Assembly (NCBI GenBank): GCA_965214525.1
Contig: OZ243959.1
Location: 1,054,001-1,118,000, forward strand
Length of the DNA: 64,000 bases
Origin: Qipengyuania_B sp965214525
GTDB taxonomy: Bacteria > Pseudomonadota > Alphaproteobacteria > Sphingomonadales > Sphingomonadaceae
Reading direction: 5' to 3'
Shown: piece by piece, positions 37,698-46,068 of the stretch
Layout of the letters: each line of letters begins with the position of its first letter
How positions within the stretch are numbered: the stretch's first letter is position 1
Program-made: the position numbers and the translations under genes
The notes under the pieces: generated by a model
The model's input: the letters and a program-made list of their open reading frames with translations, nothing else
Told to the model about the DNA's origin: nothing
Database searches by the model: none

Positions 37698-38346
37698 AGG
37701 CGTTCATCGCCTGCTCAAGGTGCTCCGGCGTGAAATCCGGCCATAAGGTATCGACGAACATCATTTCGGCATAGGCGGACTGCCACAGCAGAAAATTCGA
37801 TAGCCGCACTTCGCCGCTGGTCCTGATAAGCAAGTCGAGCGGGGGCAATTGCGCCGTGTCGAGATGCGCTGCCAACGTGTCCACGGTGACTTCGCCGGTT
37901 GCCGCGGCAGCTTGCGCTGCCCGTACGATCTCCTGCTGCGACCCGTAATTCAGCGCGACTGCCAGCGTCCGCGTGCCATCCTTGGTTCTTGCCAAGGCAT
38001 CCTCTAGCATCGCGACGATATCAGCAGACAATCCGCGCCAATCGCCGATTATATGCAACCGAACCTGGTTTTCGATAAATTCCGGCAGGTCCGATCTGAT
38101 GAAACGCCGCATCAGATCCATGAGATCGTCGACCTCATCATCCGGTCGCTTCCAGTTCTCCGAACTGAAGGCGTAAAGTGTGAGGCATTCAAGATCGAGC
38201 TGCGCGGTCGCGCGAACGAGCTTGCGCACCGCCTCCACTCCTCGCCGATGGCCCATTGCCCGCGGCAAGGCCTTGCGCCGGGCCCAGCGCCCGTTGCCAT
38301 CCATTATGATGGCAATATGCCGCGCACGTTCGCGATCGTCCTTCAT
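37663..38346 (-). CDS. uppS: undecaprenyl diphosphate synthase
   Basis: 227 residues. Cis-prenyltransferase motifs: IIMDGNGRWA (catalytic Asp), GHRRGVEAV, LTLYAFSSENWKRP, and the dimer motif RTSGEVRLSNFLLWQSAYAE-type near residue 190. Makes the C55 carrier for peptidoglycan. Precedes cdsA with overlap. Confidence 0.96.
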   Translation of the reverse strand: MKDDRERARHIAIIMDGNGRWARRKALPRAMGHRRGVEAVRKLVRATAQLDLECLTLYAFSSENWKRPDDEVDDLMDLMRRFIRSDLPEFIENQVRLHIIGDWRGLSADIVAMLEDALARTKDGTRTLAVALNYGSQQEIVRAAQAAAATGEVTVDTLAAHLDTAQLPPLDLLIRTSGEVRLSNFLLWQSAYAEMMFVDTLWPDFTPEHLEQAMNAFAARERRFGGR

Positions 38347-38371
38347 CTCGGGTCTCGAACCCCAGCACGCT

Positions 38372-38929
38372 TCACTGGGTCAGGATTTCCGTTTCCTTCG
38401 CCGCGGCCGCCTCGTCTGCGCTGGCCACGTGCTTGTCGGTCAGTTTCTGGACTTCATCCTCGTGACGCTTGCGTTCATCTTCGGAGATGTCCTTCTTCTT
38501 CTCATCTTCCTTCAATGCTTCCATGCCGTCGCGGCGAACATTGCGAATGGCGATCTTGGCGTTTTCCGCATATTTTCCCGCCAATTTGGCAAGTTCCTTG
38601 CGCCGCTCCTGCGTCAGGTCAGGCATCGGCAACCGCAGCGTTTGTCCGTCGATCATGGGATTGAGGCCCAGATTGGCATGCGCGATGCCTTTCTCGACAG
38701 CGGTCAAATTGGCCTTGTCCCATACCTGAACGCTCAACATCCGCGGTTCAGGAGCCGAAACCGTCGCCACCTGGTTAAGCGGCATGAGCGCGCCATACAC
38801 ATCAACCTGAACGGGATCGAGCAGGCTGGTATTGGCCCGTCCGGTACGCAATCCGGAAAGATCGCTTTTCAGAGAGTCCACGGCGCCCTGCATTCGCCGT
38901 TCGATATCGGCCTTGTCGAATTTTGCCAT
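38372..38929 (-). CDS. frr: ribosome recycling factor
   Basis: 185 residues. RTGRANTSLLDPVQVDVYG and the conserved PMPDLTQERRKEL are family marks. Splits post-termination ribosomes with EF-G. ATG at 38929 (MAKFDKADIE) with GGAGG nearby. Confidence 0.97.
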   Translation of the reverse strand: MAKFDKADIERRMQGAVDSLKSDLSGLRTGRANTSLLDPVQVDVYGALMPLNQVATVSAPEPRMLSVQVWDKANLTAVEKGIAHANLGLNPMIDGQTLRLPMPDLTQERRKELAKLAGKYAENAKIAIRNVRRDGMEALKEDEKKKDISEDERKRHEDEVQKLTDKHVASADEAAAAKETEILTQ

Positions 38930-38939
38930 ACCGGCCTCC

Positions 38940-39665
38940 TCAGTTTCGTGGTTCTTGAACGATGGTCTGCACACCCTCGCCGGCAAGGACACGCACGACA
39001 TTGCCCTTTTCGCGAATGGAAAAGACGAGAATCGGAATATCGTTCTCGCGGCAGAGCGCCACGGCAGCCGCGTCCATGACCTTCAGGTTATCTGCGAGCA
39101 CCTGCCCGTAAGTGATCGTATCGAAGCGCGTCGCTTCAGGGAACAGCTTCGGGTCGCGGTCGTACACGCCATCAACGCTGGTTCCCTTCAGCAGGGCATC
39201 GCAGTTCATCTCGGCCGCCCGCAACGCCGCACCAGTGTCGGTGGTGAAGAACGGGTTGCCGGTGCCGGCTGCAAAAATGACAATCCGGCCCTTCTCAAGG
39301 TGCCGTTCCGCTCGGCGCCGAATATACGGCTCGCACACGCTGGCCATCGGGATCGCCGATTGCACCCGGGTTTCCACGGCAAGCCGTTCCAGCGCATTTT
39401 GCATTGCCAGTGCGTTCATCACCGTCGCCAACATGCCCATGTAATCGCCGGTGGTACGGTCCAACCCCTTGGCCGCGCCCGAAATACCGCGAAAGATATT
39501 GCCCCCCCCGATCACCAAACACACCTCGATGCCGGTTTCCTTCGCAGCCTTCACCTCTTCCGCAAGCCGGGCCACATAGGCCGGATCAATACCAAATTCC
39601 TGGTTCCCCATCAGCACCTCACCCGACAGTTTCAGGAGGACGCGTTTGTATTGAGAACGGGGCAT
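38940..39665 (-). CDS. pyrH: uridylate kinase
   Basis: 241 residues of the amino-acid kinase fold: KRVLLKLSGEVLMG, GGGNIFRG and DYMGMLATVMNALAMQ. UMP to UDP. Ten bases upstream of frr. Confidence 0.97.
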   Translation of the reverse strand: MPRSQYKRVLLKLSGEVLMGNQEFGIDPAYVARLAEEVKAAKETGIEVCLVIGGGNIFRGISGAAKGLDRTTGDYMGMLATVMNALAMQNALERLAVETRVQSAIPMASVCEPYIRRRAERHLEKGRIVIFAAGTGNPFFTTDTGAALRAAEMNCDALLKGTSVDGVYDRDPKLFPEATRFDTITYGQVLADNLKVMDAAAVALCRENDIPILVFSIREKGNVVRVLAGEGVQTIVQEPRN

Positions 39666-40008
39666 AAAGCGGCGAATGTTCCGATGATGAGTAAGACCAT
39701 TCGTGCCTTAGCGAGGAGCATGATTTGGCGCAAAGGGAAACCTGCGACCGTCAAGAGGCTGCAAAGACAGCCCCATGCGACGCGGTTGAAGGGCGATTGG
39801 AGATGCGCTAATTCGCGCCACGTGCTATGCTGCGGTGCTTACCGGCCACCATCAACCACTCCGATAACCAGCGCCGCGCATCCTTGAAACCCCCGTGCGC
39901 AAAGGCCCTTTCGTGCCAGTTCGTCGACAGCAAAGGGATGGCTTGCAAGGCTACCCGCAGGTTGAAACCATGCCTGCGGGCGCGCCCTGTATGCCCGACG
40001 AATAGCGT
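39666..40008. other. 343-base gap between pyrH and tsf
   Basis: No convincing coding frame; short frames on both strands lack ribosome binding sites and family features. The stretch should hold the 3' end of the rpsB-tsf transcript and the pyrH promoter. The only structure noted is the hairpin at 39953-39979. Confidence 0.5.
39953..39979 (-). terminator. 8-bp hairpin after tsf
   Basis: CCCGCAGG, eleven-base loop, CCTGCGGG, lying about 30 bases after the tsf stop. There is no T run behind it, so it may be a weak terminator or a 3'-end-protecting structure for the rpsB-tsf mRNA. Confidence 0.45.
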
Positions 40009-40938
40009 TTAGTTGCCCTTGACTGCAGCGGCGACTTCAGCAGCAAAGTCGCTTTCTTCCTTCTCGATGCCCTCGCCAAGCTGGAACCGGACGTAATCAG
40101 TCAGCGTGATCGAATGGCCCGCTTCCTTGCCTGCATTGGCAACGACGTCCGCAATTGCGGTCTTGTTATCCATCACGAATATCTGGCTAAGCAGCGCATT
40201 CTCCTTGGCGAATTTCTTCACCGCGCCATCGACCATCTTGTCCTGCACTCCCTGCGGCTTGCCGCTTTCGGCTGCCTTTTCGGCCGCCACCTTGCGTTCG
40301 CGTTCGATCAGTTCGGAGTCGAGGCTGTCAGCGTCGAGCGCCTGCGGGAAGGCGGCAGCGATGTGCATGGCCAGCTGCTTACCCAGCGCCTGCAAGGTTG
40401 CCTCGTCGGCTTCACTTTCCAGGGCAACCAGAACACCGATCTTGCCAAGATTGGCAGCAACCGCGTTGTGCATGTAGGGTACGACGACGCCATTACCGAC
40501 GGAAACAGACTTCATGCGCCGGATCTGTTGGTTCTCGCCGATCGTGGCGACGTTGCTGGTCAACCTTTCCGCGACCGTGCCGCCATCAGGATAGCTTGCA
40601 TTCTTCAAGCTATCGACATCGTCGCCATCCTGAGACAGGGCGACATGCGTAGCCGTCCGCACGAACTCTTGGAACTGGTCGTTCTTGGCAACGAAGTCCG
40701 TCTCGGAATTGACTTCCAAAGCGACACCGCGACCCCCCGCAACCGCGACCCCGATGAGCCCTTCTGCAGCGGTACGGCTGGATTTCTTCTGAGCGGCCGC
40801 CAGCCCTTTCGCACGCAGTGCATCGACGGCGGCTTCAAGATCGCCGTTCGTCTCGGTCAGCGCTTTTTTACAATCCATCATGCCCGCGCCGGTTTTCTCG
40901 CGCAAAGCTTTCACATCAGCGGCGGAGTAGCCTGCCAT
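40009..40938 (-). CDS. tsf: elongation factor Ts
   Basis: 309 residues. N-terminal UBA-like domain VKALREKTGAGMMDCKKAL, then TDFVAKND and the dimerisation core. Nucleotide exchange factor of EF-Tu. Follows rpsB by 86 bases. Confidence 0.98.
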   Translation of the reverse strand: MAGYSAADVKALREKTGAGMMDCKKALTETNGDLEAAVDALRAKGLAAAQKKSSRTAAEGLIGVAVAGGRGVALEVNSETDFVAKNDQFQEFVRTATHVALSQDGDDVDSLKNASYPDGGTVAERLTSNVATIGENQQIRRMKSVSVGNGVVVPYMHNAVAANLGKIGVLVALESEADEATLQALGKQLAMHIAAAFPQALDADSLDSELIERERKVAAEKAAESGKPQGVQDKMVDGAVKKFAKENALLSQIFVMDNKTAIADVVANAGKEAGHSITLTDYVRFQLGEGIEKEESDFAAEVAAAVKGN

Positions 40939-41024
40939 AACTCGATCCTCGTTCTGGTAATGGTTGGTACAGGCCGGTCACTCACGAACCGGCCTGTACC
41001 ATGACGATAAAAATGACGTTGTCG

Positions 41025-41777
41025 TTACGCCTCGACGGTTTCGGCCGGCGGCTGCTCCATCGCGCCCATGTCCTCACCATCATCGCCCGCGGCGTTGTTC
41101 TTGCCCGATCGTGCGGCCTCACCGATTGCATCGCAATAGAGGCGTACCGCTCGGCTGGCATCATCGTTACCCGGAATCGGAAAGGCAATGCCGCTGGGAT
41201 CGACATTGGTGTCCAACACCGCGACAACGGGAATCCCAAGCACATTGGCTTCCTTGATCGCCAGGTCTTCCTTGTTGGCGTCGATCACGAACATCACGTC
41301 GGGGATGCCGCCCATATCACGAATTCCCCCGAGCGACATTTCCAGCTTGTCACGCTCGCGGGTAAGTTGCAGCACTTCCTTCTTGGTCAGCCCCGCCGTA
41401 TCGCCCGAAAGCTGTTCCTCCAGCGTCTTCAGACGCTTGATCGACTGGCTGATGGTCTTCCAATTGGTCAACATTCCCCCGAGCCATCGATGGTTGACGA
41501 AGTGCTGCCCGGATGCGCGCGCCGCTTGCGCAATAGGTTCCTGAGCCTGCCGCTTGGTCCCAACGAAAAGAACCTTGCCACCTGCGCGCGAGGTTTGCGC
41601 CACGAAATCCAGCGCCCGCGCCATCAGCGGCACGGTCTGCGACAGATCAATGACGTGAATGCCGTTGCGCGCGCCGAATATGTACGGCTTCATGCGGGGG
41701 TTCCAACGGTGGGTTTGGTGGCCGAAATGCGCTCCGGCCTCGATCAATTGCTGCATGCTGACGGTAGGAGCCGCCAT
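41025..41777 (-). CDS. rpsB: 30S ribosomal protein S2
   Basis: 250 residues. SMQQLIEAGAHFGHQTHRWNPRM and VIDLSQT are S2 landmarks. A strong AAGGAA ribosome binding site precedes the ATG at 41777. The upstream leader may carry S2 autoregulatory structure, but none was resolved by eye. Confidence 0.98.
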   Translation of the reverse strand: MAAPTVSMQQLIEAGAHFGHQTHRWNPRMKPYIFGARNGIHVIDLSQTVPLMARALDFVAQTSRAGGKVLFVGTKRQAQEPIAQAARASGQHFVNHRWLGGMLTNWKTISQSIKRLKTLEEQLSGDTAGLTKKEVLQLTRERDKLEMSLGGIRDMGGIPDVMFVIDANKEDLAIKEANVLGIPVVAVLDTNVDPSGIAFPIPGNDDASRAVRLYCDAIGEAARSGKNNAAGDDGEDMGAMEQPPAETVEA

Positions 41778-41988
41778 AGTCCAATTCCTTTCCGGTTCGT
41801 CCTCTGAGAAGCAGGAACCCGTGATCGTCGGACCACCGGCACCGGGATTTGCGCCTCTCATGTGAATTTGTCGCGTTCGTCAGTTACAAAACTGCACGAT
41901 CACGACAGCGGCGCCCTTGCCACGTTTGAACACGCAAGGCCAGCGTAAAAAATTTGCTTACCTGTTGCCGCTTACCGCGCGTTGGCAG

Positions 41989-42018
41989 TTGACTTGCGCA
42001 GAACAAAATGAGAACAAG
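41989..42018 (+). promoter_or_regulatory. putative promoter overlapped by LexA boxes
   Basis: A -35-like TTGACT at 41989-41994 is followed after 17 bases by GAACAA, a weak -10. The first LexA-type box fills the space between them, which is where a repressor would block RNA polymerase. Only about 100 bases separate it from the small gene's ATG. Confidence 0.55.
42001..42015 (+). promoter_or_regulatory. LexA (SOS) box 1, GAAC-N7-GAAC
   Basis: GAAC at 42001 and GAAC at 42012 with an A/T-rich seven-base spacer (AAAATGA). This is the direct-repeat SOS box of alphaproteobacteria (GTTC-N7-GTTC on the other strand). Confidence 0.8.
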
Positions 42019-42033
42019 GAACAGATTGGGAAC
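42019..42033 (+). promoter_or_regulatory. LexA (SOS) box 2, GAAC-N7-GAAC
   Basis: GAAC at 42019 and GAAC at 42030 with spacer AGATTGG. It lies 18 bases after box 1, in tandem, so two LexA dimers could bind side by side. Confidence 0.65.
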
Positions 42034-42112
42034 CGATCCCCAACGCAGGTTTTGTCATCACGATATCCACAGTCCTATCAACAGACGTGGATGACCAGGA
42101 AAGAGTTCGAAG

Positions 42113-42349
42113 ATGCTCGATACGCTCATTTCAATTGTTTTCGTTGGCGCAAGCCTTGTGGTGATGGTCAGCATGGCGGACAGTGTGTTGCAACTGCGGC
42201 ACATCTTTTACGTCGCAAACACTCCACAGGTGGACAGCATCACCGAACGCCCATTTCCCGTTCCTGCAAGTCGACCAATCGGAACGAATGTCAGTCGGGC
42301 GGCAAAGGCGTTGCCGAATCCGATGCGCGACTGGCGCGTTGCCGCTTGA
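42113..42349 (+). CDS. small single-span membrane protein, likely SOS-induced
   Basis: 78 residues: a membrane segment at about residues 4-24 (LISIVFVGASLVVMVSMA), then a polar tail with FYVANTP and PFPVPASRP. The ribosome binding site AGGAAAGAG lies seven bases before the ATG. The gene sits behind two tandem LexA-type boxes and overlaps the 3' end of pssA on the other strand by 59 bases. No family recognised. Small, single-span, SOS-controlled proteins in alphaproteobacteria include the division inhibitor SidA of Caulobacter, so a role in damage-induced arrest of division is a reasonable inference, without sequence proof. Confidence 0.7.
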   Translation: MLDTLISIVFVGASLVVMVSMADSVLQLRHIFYVANTPQVDSITERPFPVPASRPIGTNVSRAAKALPNPMRDWRVAA

Positions 42350-43139
42350 TCTTTCCATAGCGATATGGCCCCAGGGGCATCAGCGCCAGGTAGATGATGC
42401 TGATGCCGGCCAATGCCCACCAGGGCTCCACCAGCAACGCGGCAAATAGCATGCCCAGCAACGCGATCAGTTCCAACCGGACGTTGCGCCGAGGTCGAAT
42501 TGATGTCCAACTCAAAGTTGCGACGTTGGAGATCATGAGAAAGGCGATGATCGCGATCCATACGCCGACAAGGATGGGTTCGCGGAAGATGGCCAGGCCG
42601 GTCGCCATCCACAGATATAGGGGCAGAAAGGCAAGACCCGCCCCGACCGGTGCCGGAACGCCGGTCAGAAACCCCGCGGACTTGTGCGGTTGTTCGTCCA
42701 GATCGATCTGCGCGTTGAACCGTGCCAATCGCAGGGCACAACAGATCGCAAAGGCGAGCGCCGCGAACCAGCCCAGACGAGGCACCTGTTCCAACGACCA
42801 CAGATAGATGATCAATGCTGGTGCCATCCCGAACGACAGCGAATCCGCCAGGCTGTCCATTTCCGCGCCGAACCGGGATTGCGCCTTCAGTAGCCGCGCG
42901 ATCCTGCCGTCGATGCCATCAAGAAGACCGGCCAGGATGACAGCGAACACCGAGAGCGCCCAGTCTTGGGAAATCGCAAGCCGGATCCCGGTGAGGCCGG
43001 AACACAGCGCGGCTGCGGTGATGGCATTGGGCAACACCGCGCGCAGGGACAGCCCCTTGGTGCCCGCTGTCGAGGGCGCTTCGTCCTCTGTGGCGCGAGG
43101 GCCTACCCGTCCCCGTCGTAAATCCGTTGGCTCGTTCAC
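42291..43139 (-). CDS. pssA: CDP-diacylglycerol-serine O-phosphatidyltransferase
   Basis: 282 residues, about eight membrane segments. CDP-alcohol phosphotransferase motif: DGIDGRIARLLKAQSRFGAE with LDSLAD-like MDSLADSLSFG after it. Makes phosphatidylserine. The start is the GTG at 43139 that overlaps the psd stop as GTGA; the upstream frame lies inside psd. Confidence 0.94.
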   Translation of the reverse strand: MNEPTDLRRGRVGPRATEDEAPSTAGTKGLSLRAVLPNAITAAALCSGLTGIRLAISQDWALSVFAVILAGLLDGIDGRIARLLKAQSRFGAEMDSLADSLSFGMAPALIIYLWSLEQVPRLGWFAALAFAICCALRLARFNAQIDLDEQPHKSAGFLTGVPAPVGAGLAFLPLYLWMATGLAIFREPILVGVWIAIIAFLMISNVATLSWTSIRPRRNVRLELIALLGMLFAALLVEPWWALAGISIIYLALMPLGPYRYGKIKRQRASRASDSATPLPPD

Positions 43140-43888
43140 AAAGCGACCCCTTCGATAACCTTGACCCGGCCCAGGCGACCGATCGCTGTTTCGCCCGCCA
43201 CCACCCTTTGTCCCAAGATGATTGCGGCCGCACTTCCTGCTGGAAGATAGACATCCACGCGGCTGCCAAAACGGATCAGACCGATACGTTGGCCCGCAGC
43301 GATGGTGTCGCCCCGCTTGACGAACGGCACGATGCGGCGGGCAACCCATCCGGCAATCTGCGTCATGCCGATCAGCGTACCATCACCCCGTTCAATCAGG
43401 ATATGCTGCCGTTCGTTGTCGACACTCGCCTTGTCGAGCCCGGAACTGAGGAAATTGCCCGGCATATATACGATCCGCTGGATCACGCCCGCGATGGGTG
43501 CGCGGTTCACATGCACATCGAACAACGACAGCGCGATCGATACGCACACGACCCGTTCGACCGGCAAGGCGCGCGCCGATATACCATCCTCGACCAAGAA
43601 CTCCGTTGGCGGTGCGATCTCGCGGATAGCCTCGACGACTCCGTCCGCCGGCGCCAGGATGACATCGTTCGCCTGCGGCACCACACGTTCAGGATCGCGG
43701 AAGAAAGCGAATACGGCGATACTCAGGAACAAAAGCGGCCAACCCAGCAACTCCCAATCGAGGATGACCAGCGCAAACAGGGCGGCGGCTCCGACCGCCA
43801 GACCAAACCGTCGCCCGTCCGGGTGGACCGAGGGCCAAGATCGTACGACCTCGCCGCGTCCTTGATTGTCGAACACCTCTCCGGCCAT
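43136..43888 (-). CDS. psd: phosphatidylserine decarboxylase (short form)
   Basis: 250 residues. The self-cleavage site is FGSR (about residue 208), where the serine becomes the pyruvoyl group. VHVNRAPI-type motif appears as DVHVNRAPIAG. Makes phosphatidylethanolamine from the PssA product; coupled with pssA. Confidence 0.95.
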   Translation of the reverse strand: MAGEVFDNQGRGEVVRSWPSVHPDGRRFGLAVGAAALFALVILDWELLGWPLLFLSIAVFAFFRDPERVVPQANDVILAPADGVVEAIREIAPPTEFLVEDGISARALPVERVVCVSIALSLFDVHVNRAPIAGVIQRIVYMPGNFLSSGLDKASVDNERQHILIERGDGTLIGMTQIAGWVARRIVPFVKRGDTIAAGQRIGLIRFGSRVDVYLPAGSAAAIILGQRVVAGETAIGRLGRVKVIEGVAL

Positions 43889-43990
43889 GAGAATGCGTCT
43901 AGAAGGCTAAGGAAGGCGCGGCAAGCTCTGCGAAGGTATGGGCAAACGGGCGGCATGCAGGTTTGGCGACTATCCGGCAGAGCATCACAA

Positions 43991-45136
43991 TCATGCCACT
44001 TTGCGAACGAAGACAGTTCCAGCCGAATACCCGGCGCCGAAGCTGCAGATCAATCCCGTGTCGCCATCCTTCAGATCATTCGAATGGAGGTGGAACGCTA
44101 TGATCGAACCCGCGCTAGACGTGTTGCCGTAAGTATCGAGTACCGTCGGACTTTCCGCTTCGTTGGCCTCGTGTCCCAGAACGCGTTGCGCGATCAGTCT
44201 GTTCATTCCCGCATTTGCCTGGTGTAGCCAAAGCCGATCGAGCGCATGCGGATCGAGGTCCAGCCGCTCCGCTTCCTCGACGATCATCGCGGCGACCAGG
44301 GGCACGACCTCCTTGAAGACCTTGCGCCCTTCCTGGACGAAAAGTTTGTCATCCGTCGCCATCGTCTGCGGGTGGGCACGGTTCAGAAACCCGAAATTGT
44401 TGCGGATGTTGTTGGAAAACACCGTCTTGAGCTTCGTCCCGAGAATGTCCCAATGGGCTTCCGGTGCCATGCCGACGTCTTCCACCAGTACGGCGGTTGC
44501 CACGTCGCCGAAGATGAAATGACTGTCCCGGTCGCGCCAGTTGAGATGCCCGGAGGTTATTTCCGGACTGACCACCAGGACGCTGCGGGCATTACCGGCT
44601 CTCACATAGTCGGCCGCCGTCTGCACCCCGAACGTCGCGGAAGAGCAGGCGACATTCATGTCGAATGCGAACCCCTCGATCCCCAGTTCGTGCTGTATCT
44701 CGATAGCTACGGCAGGATAGGGGCGTTGCATGTTCGACGCCGCGCACAAGACCGCATCGACATCGGCCGGATCGCGGTCTGCGCGCGCCAAGGCGTCCCT
44801 TGCCGCAGCGACCCCGATCTCGGCCAGGATTGCCAATTCGTCATCTGCGCGTTCTTCCAGCCGCGGCTCCATTATCGCAGGGTCGAGGATGGGCGCCTTG
44901 CTCATGACATGGCGAGCCTTGATGCCGCTCGCTTTCTCGATGAACCCGACCGAGCTTGGTTGCAGCGCCTCAAGCTCTCCGCGCTCGATGGAAGCTGCAT
45001 GTTGACTATTATGAACGGCAACGTAGCTGTTGAAGCTTTCGACCAACTCTTCGTTCGAAATGCTGTCGGACGGCGTGAAGAGCCCGGTCGCAGAGATAAC
45101 CGGATGTCCGGTGTCACGCGTCGCTATGTCATTCAT
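43991..45136 (-). CDS. beta-ketoacyl-ACP synthase III (FabH-like)
   Basis: 381 residues, thiolase fold. The Cys-His-Asn triad of FabH is in NVACSSATFG, WLHQANAGMN and DTYGNTSSAGS. The long N-terminal region (LFTPSDSISNEELV, SSVGFIEKASGIKARHV) is typical of a FabH-like branch longer than E. coli FabH (317 aa). Probably starts fatty acid synthesis or a specialised acyl product; the acyl preference cannot be read. Its promoter area meets the island boundary at 45203-45232. Confidence 0.82.
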   Translation of the reverse strand: MNDIATRDTGHPVISATGLFTPSDSISNEELVESFNSYVAVHNSQHAASIERGELEALQPSSVGFIEKASGIKARHVMSKAPILDPAIMEPRLEERADDELAILAEIGVAAARDALARADRDPADVDAVLCAASNMQRPYPAVAIEIQHELGIEGFAFDMNVACSSATFGVQTAADYVRAGNARSVLVVSPEITSGHLNWRDRDSHFIFGDVATAVLVEDVGMAPEAHWDILGTKLKTVFSNNIRNNFGFLNRAHPQTMATDDKLFVQEGRKVFKEVVPLVAAMIVEEAERLDLDPHALDRLWLHQANAGMNRLIAQRVLGHEANEAESPTVLDTYGNTSSAGSIIAFHLHSNDLKDGDTGLICSFGAGYSAGTVFVRKVA

Positions 45137-45202
45137 GCTGAAGGTGTAATCCGCGCATCGGGCAGCGGCAAGTCCGTAGTCGAATTTGACCGAAGCGCTG
45201 GC

Positions 45203-45229
45203 GCGGTGGTGCAGGGCTGGGATCGAACC
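45203..45229. mobile_element. degenerate copy of the tRNA-Tyr 3' end (attachment-site-like)
   Basis: The plus strand reads GCGGTGGTGCAGGGCTGG then GATCGAACC. The tRNA-Tyr end at 54439-54467 reads GCGGTGGTGGACAGGGCTGG then ATTCGAACC. The two differ by a two-base gap and two mismatches, and the similarity stops at the T-loop. A partial tRNA 3' end without the rest of the tRNA is the classic far end of an island inserted at a tRNA gene. Confidence 0.6.
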
Positions 45230-45434
45230 GCGAAAATACCCTTTTATATCAATTCTCTTCTTTGGATGAGAGTGAGGCCTCCCCGACACTCTTCCCCACT
45301 TTCGTTCATTTAACGGTGGTTCGGTTCAGCGTTTCGACCAAAAACTGATTAAATGGGCGGTTCGCAGCGCGCGTGATCGCAACATAATGGCACGTTCTGA
45401 CACTGTCCATTTGCGAGTTGGCGGCCCGGTCAGT

Positions 45435-45623
45435 TCAATGCCCGATGCCGCTCACCAGCCTATGCAAACTGGCTGTCGTGATGCGCGTTGCCTTGCCGAT
45501 CTTGATCGTTTCGAGTTCGCCACACGAGATCAACTCATAAAGCTTTAAGCGCCCGACGCCAATCATGCGGGCAGCGTCGTTGACCCGGACGCAGATCGGC
45601 TCGACAGATTGGTGCCCGCTCAT
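45435..45623 (-). CDS. AlpA/excisionase-like helix-turn-helix protein
   Basis: 62 residues with a MerR/excisionase-type winged helix: VNDAARMIGVGRLKLYELISCGELETIKIGKATR split across residues 12-46, ending SLHRLV. Such proteins regulate integrase genes or act as recombination directionality factors in integrative islands. Its ATG overlaps the stop of the upstream 85-codon gene (ATGA), so they are co-translated. Confidence 0.75.
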   Translation of the reverse strand: MSGHQSVEPICVRVNDAARMIGVGRLKLYELISCGELETIKIGKATRITTASLHRLVSGIGH

Positions 45624-45877
45624 TCTGCAGGCTCCTCATCGCGATAGTGAGCGGGATCGGCGATCCAGCGATGGTTTACCCCGCGCCACTCAAAGGTTCG
45701 CTGCCACTCTCCGTCGATGATAGCGCGATAGCTACATACGTCACCCTTGGTGGTGATGCGAGACCGCGGGAACCGGACAACGCAGGTTCTTGAACCGGGC
45801 GGCCTTGATACAGCGTTGTCACGCCGGCGGGTGCCGTTCCCCGGCTTACGCCAGATGTTGGCCACGACCCCCTGCAC
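45620..45877 (-). CDS. hypothetical protein coupled to the AlpA-like gene
   Basis: Up to 85 residues from a GTG. Arginine-rich first half, then YRAIIDGEWQRTFEWRGVNHRWIADPAHY, a tryptophan-rich acidic end. No family recognised. The four-base overlap with the AlpA-like gene is the best reason to believe it. The true start may be internal. Confidence 0.45.
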   Translation of the reverse strand: MQGVVANIWRKPGNGTRRRDNAVSRPPGSRTCVVRFPRSRITTKGDVCSYRAIIDGEWQRTFEWRGVNHRWIADPAHYRDEEPAE

Positions 45878-46068
45878 CGTCTGCGCTAATTGCCTGCTTG
45901 GTGGCTAGGGGGTCATGACCGCTGTGGTAACGTAACCCCCGCCTCAGCATCTGCTTGGGTCGCCACCGGCACGTCGTCAGCCTCGTCTTACTGAGAGGAG
46001 CCAATCAATCCGCCGCCCATCTCCGAGACGGTGGTGTTGTGCCGGTGGTCGCCGCCCTGCGGTCACCC

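Larger units (their letters stand above)
41778..42112. other. intergenic region between rpsB and the SOS-controlled small gene
   Basis: 335 bases shared by the rpsB leader (minus) and the plus-strand promoter of the small membrane-protein gene. The plus-strand side has TTGACT at 41989-41994 and four evenly placed GAAC words (see the LexA box entries). No coding frame is credible here. Confidence 0.6.

Noticed and set aside
43127..45313. Long plus-strand frames (366 and 355 codons) opposite psd and the FabH-like gene
   Set aside because: Antisense shadows with no motif.
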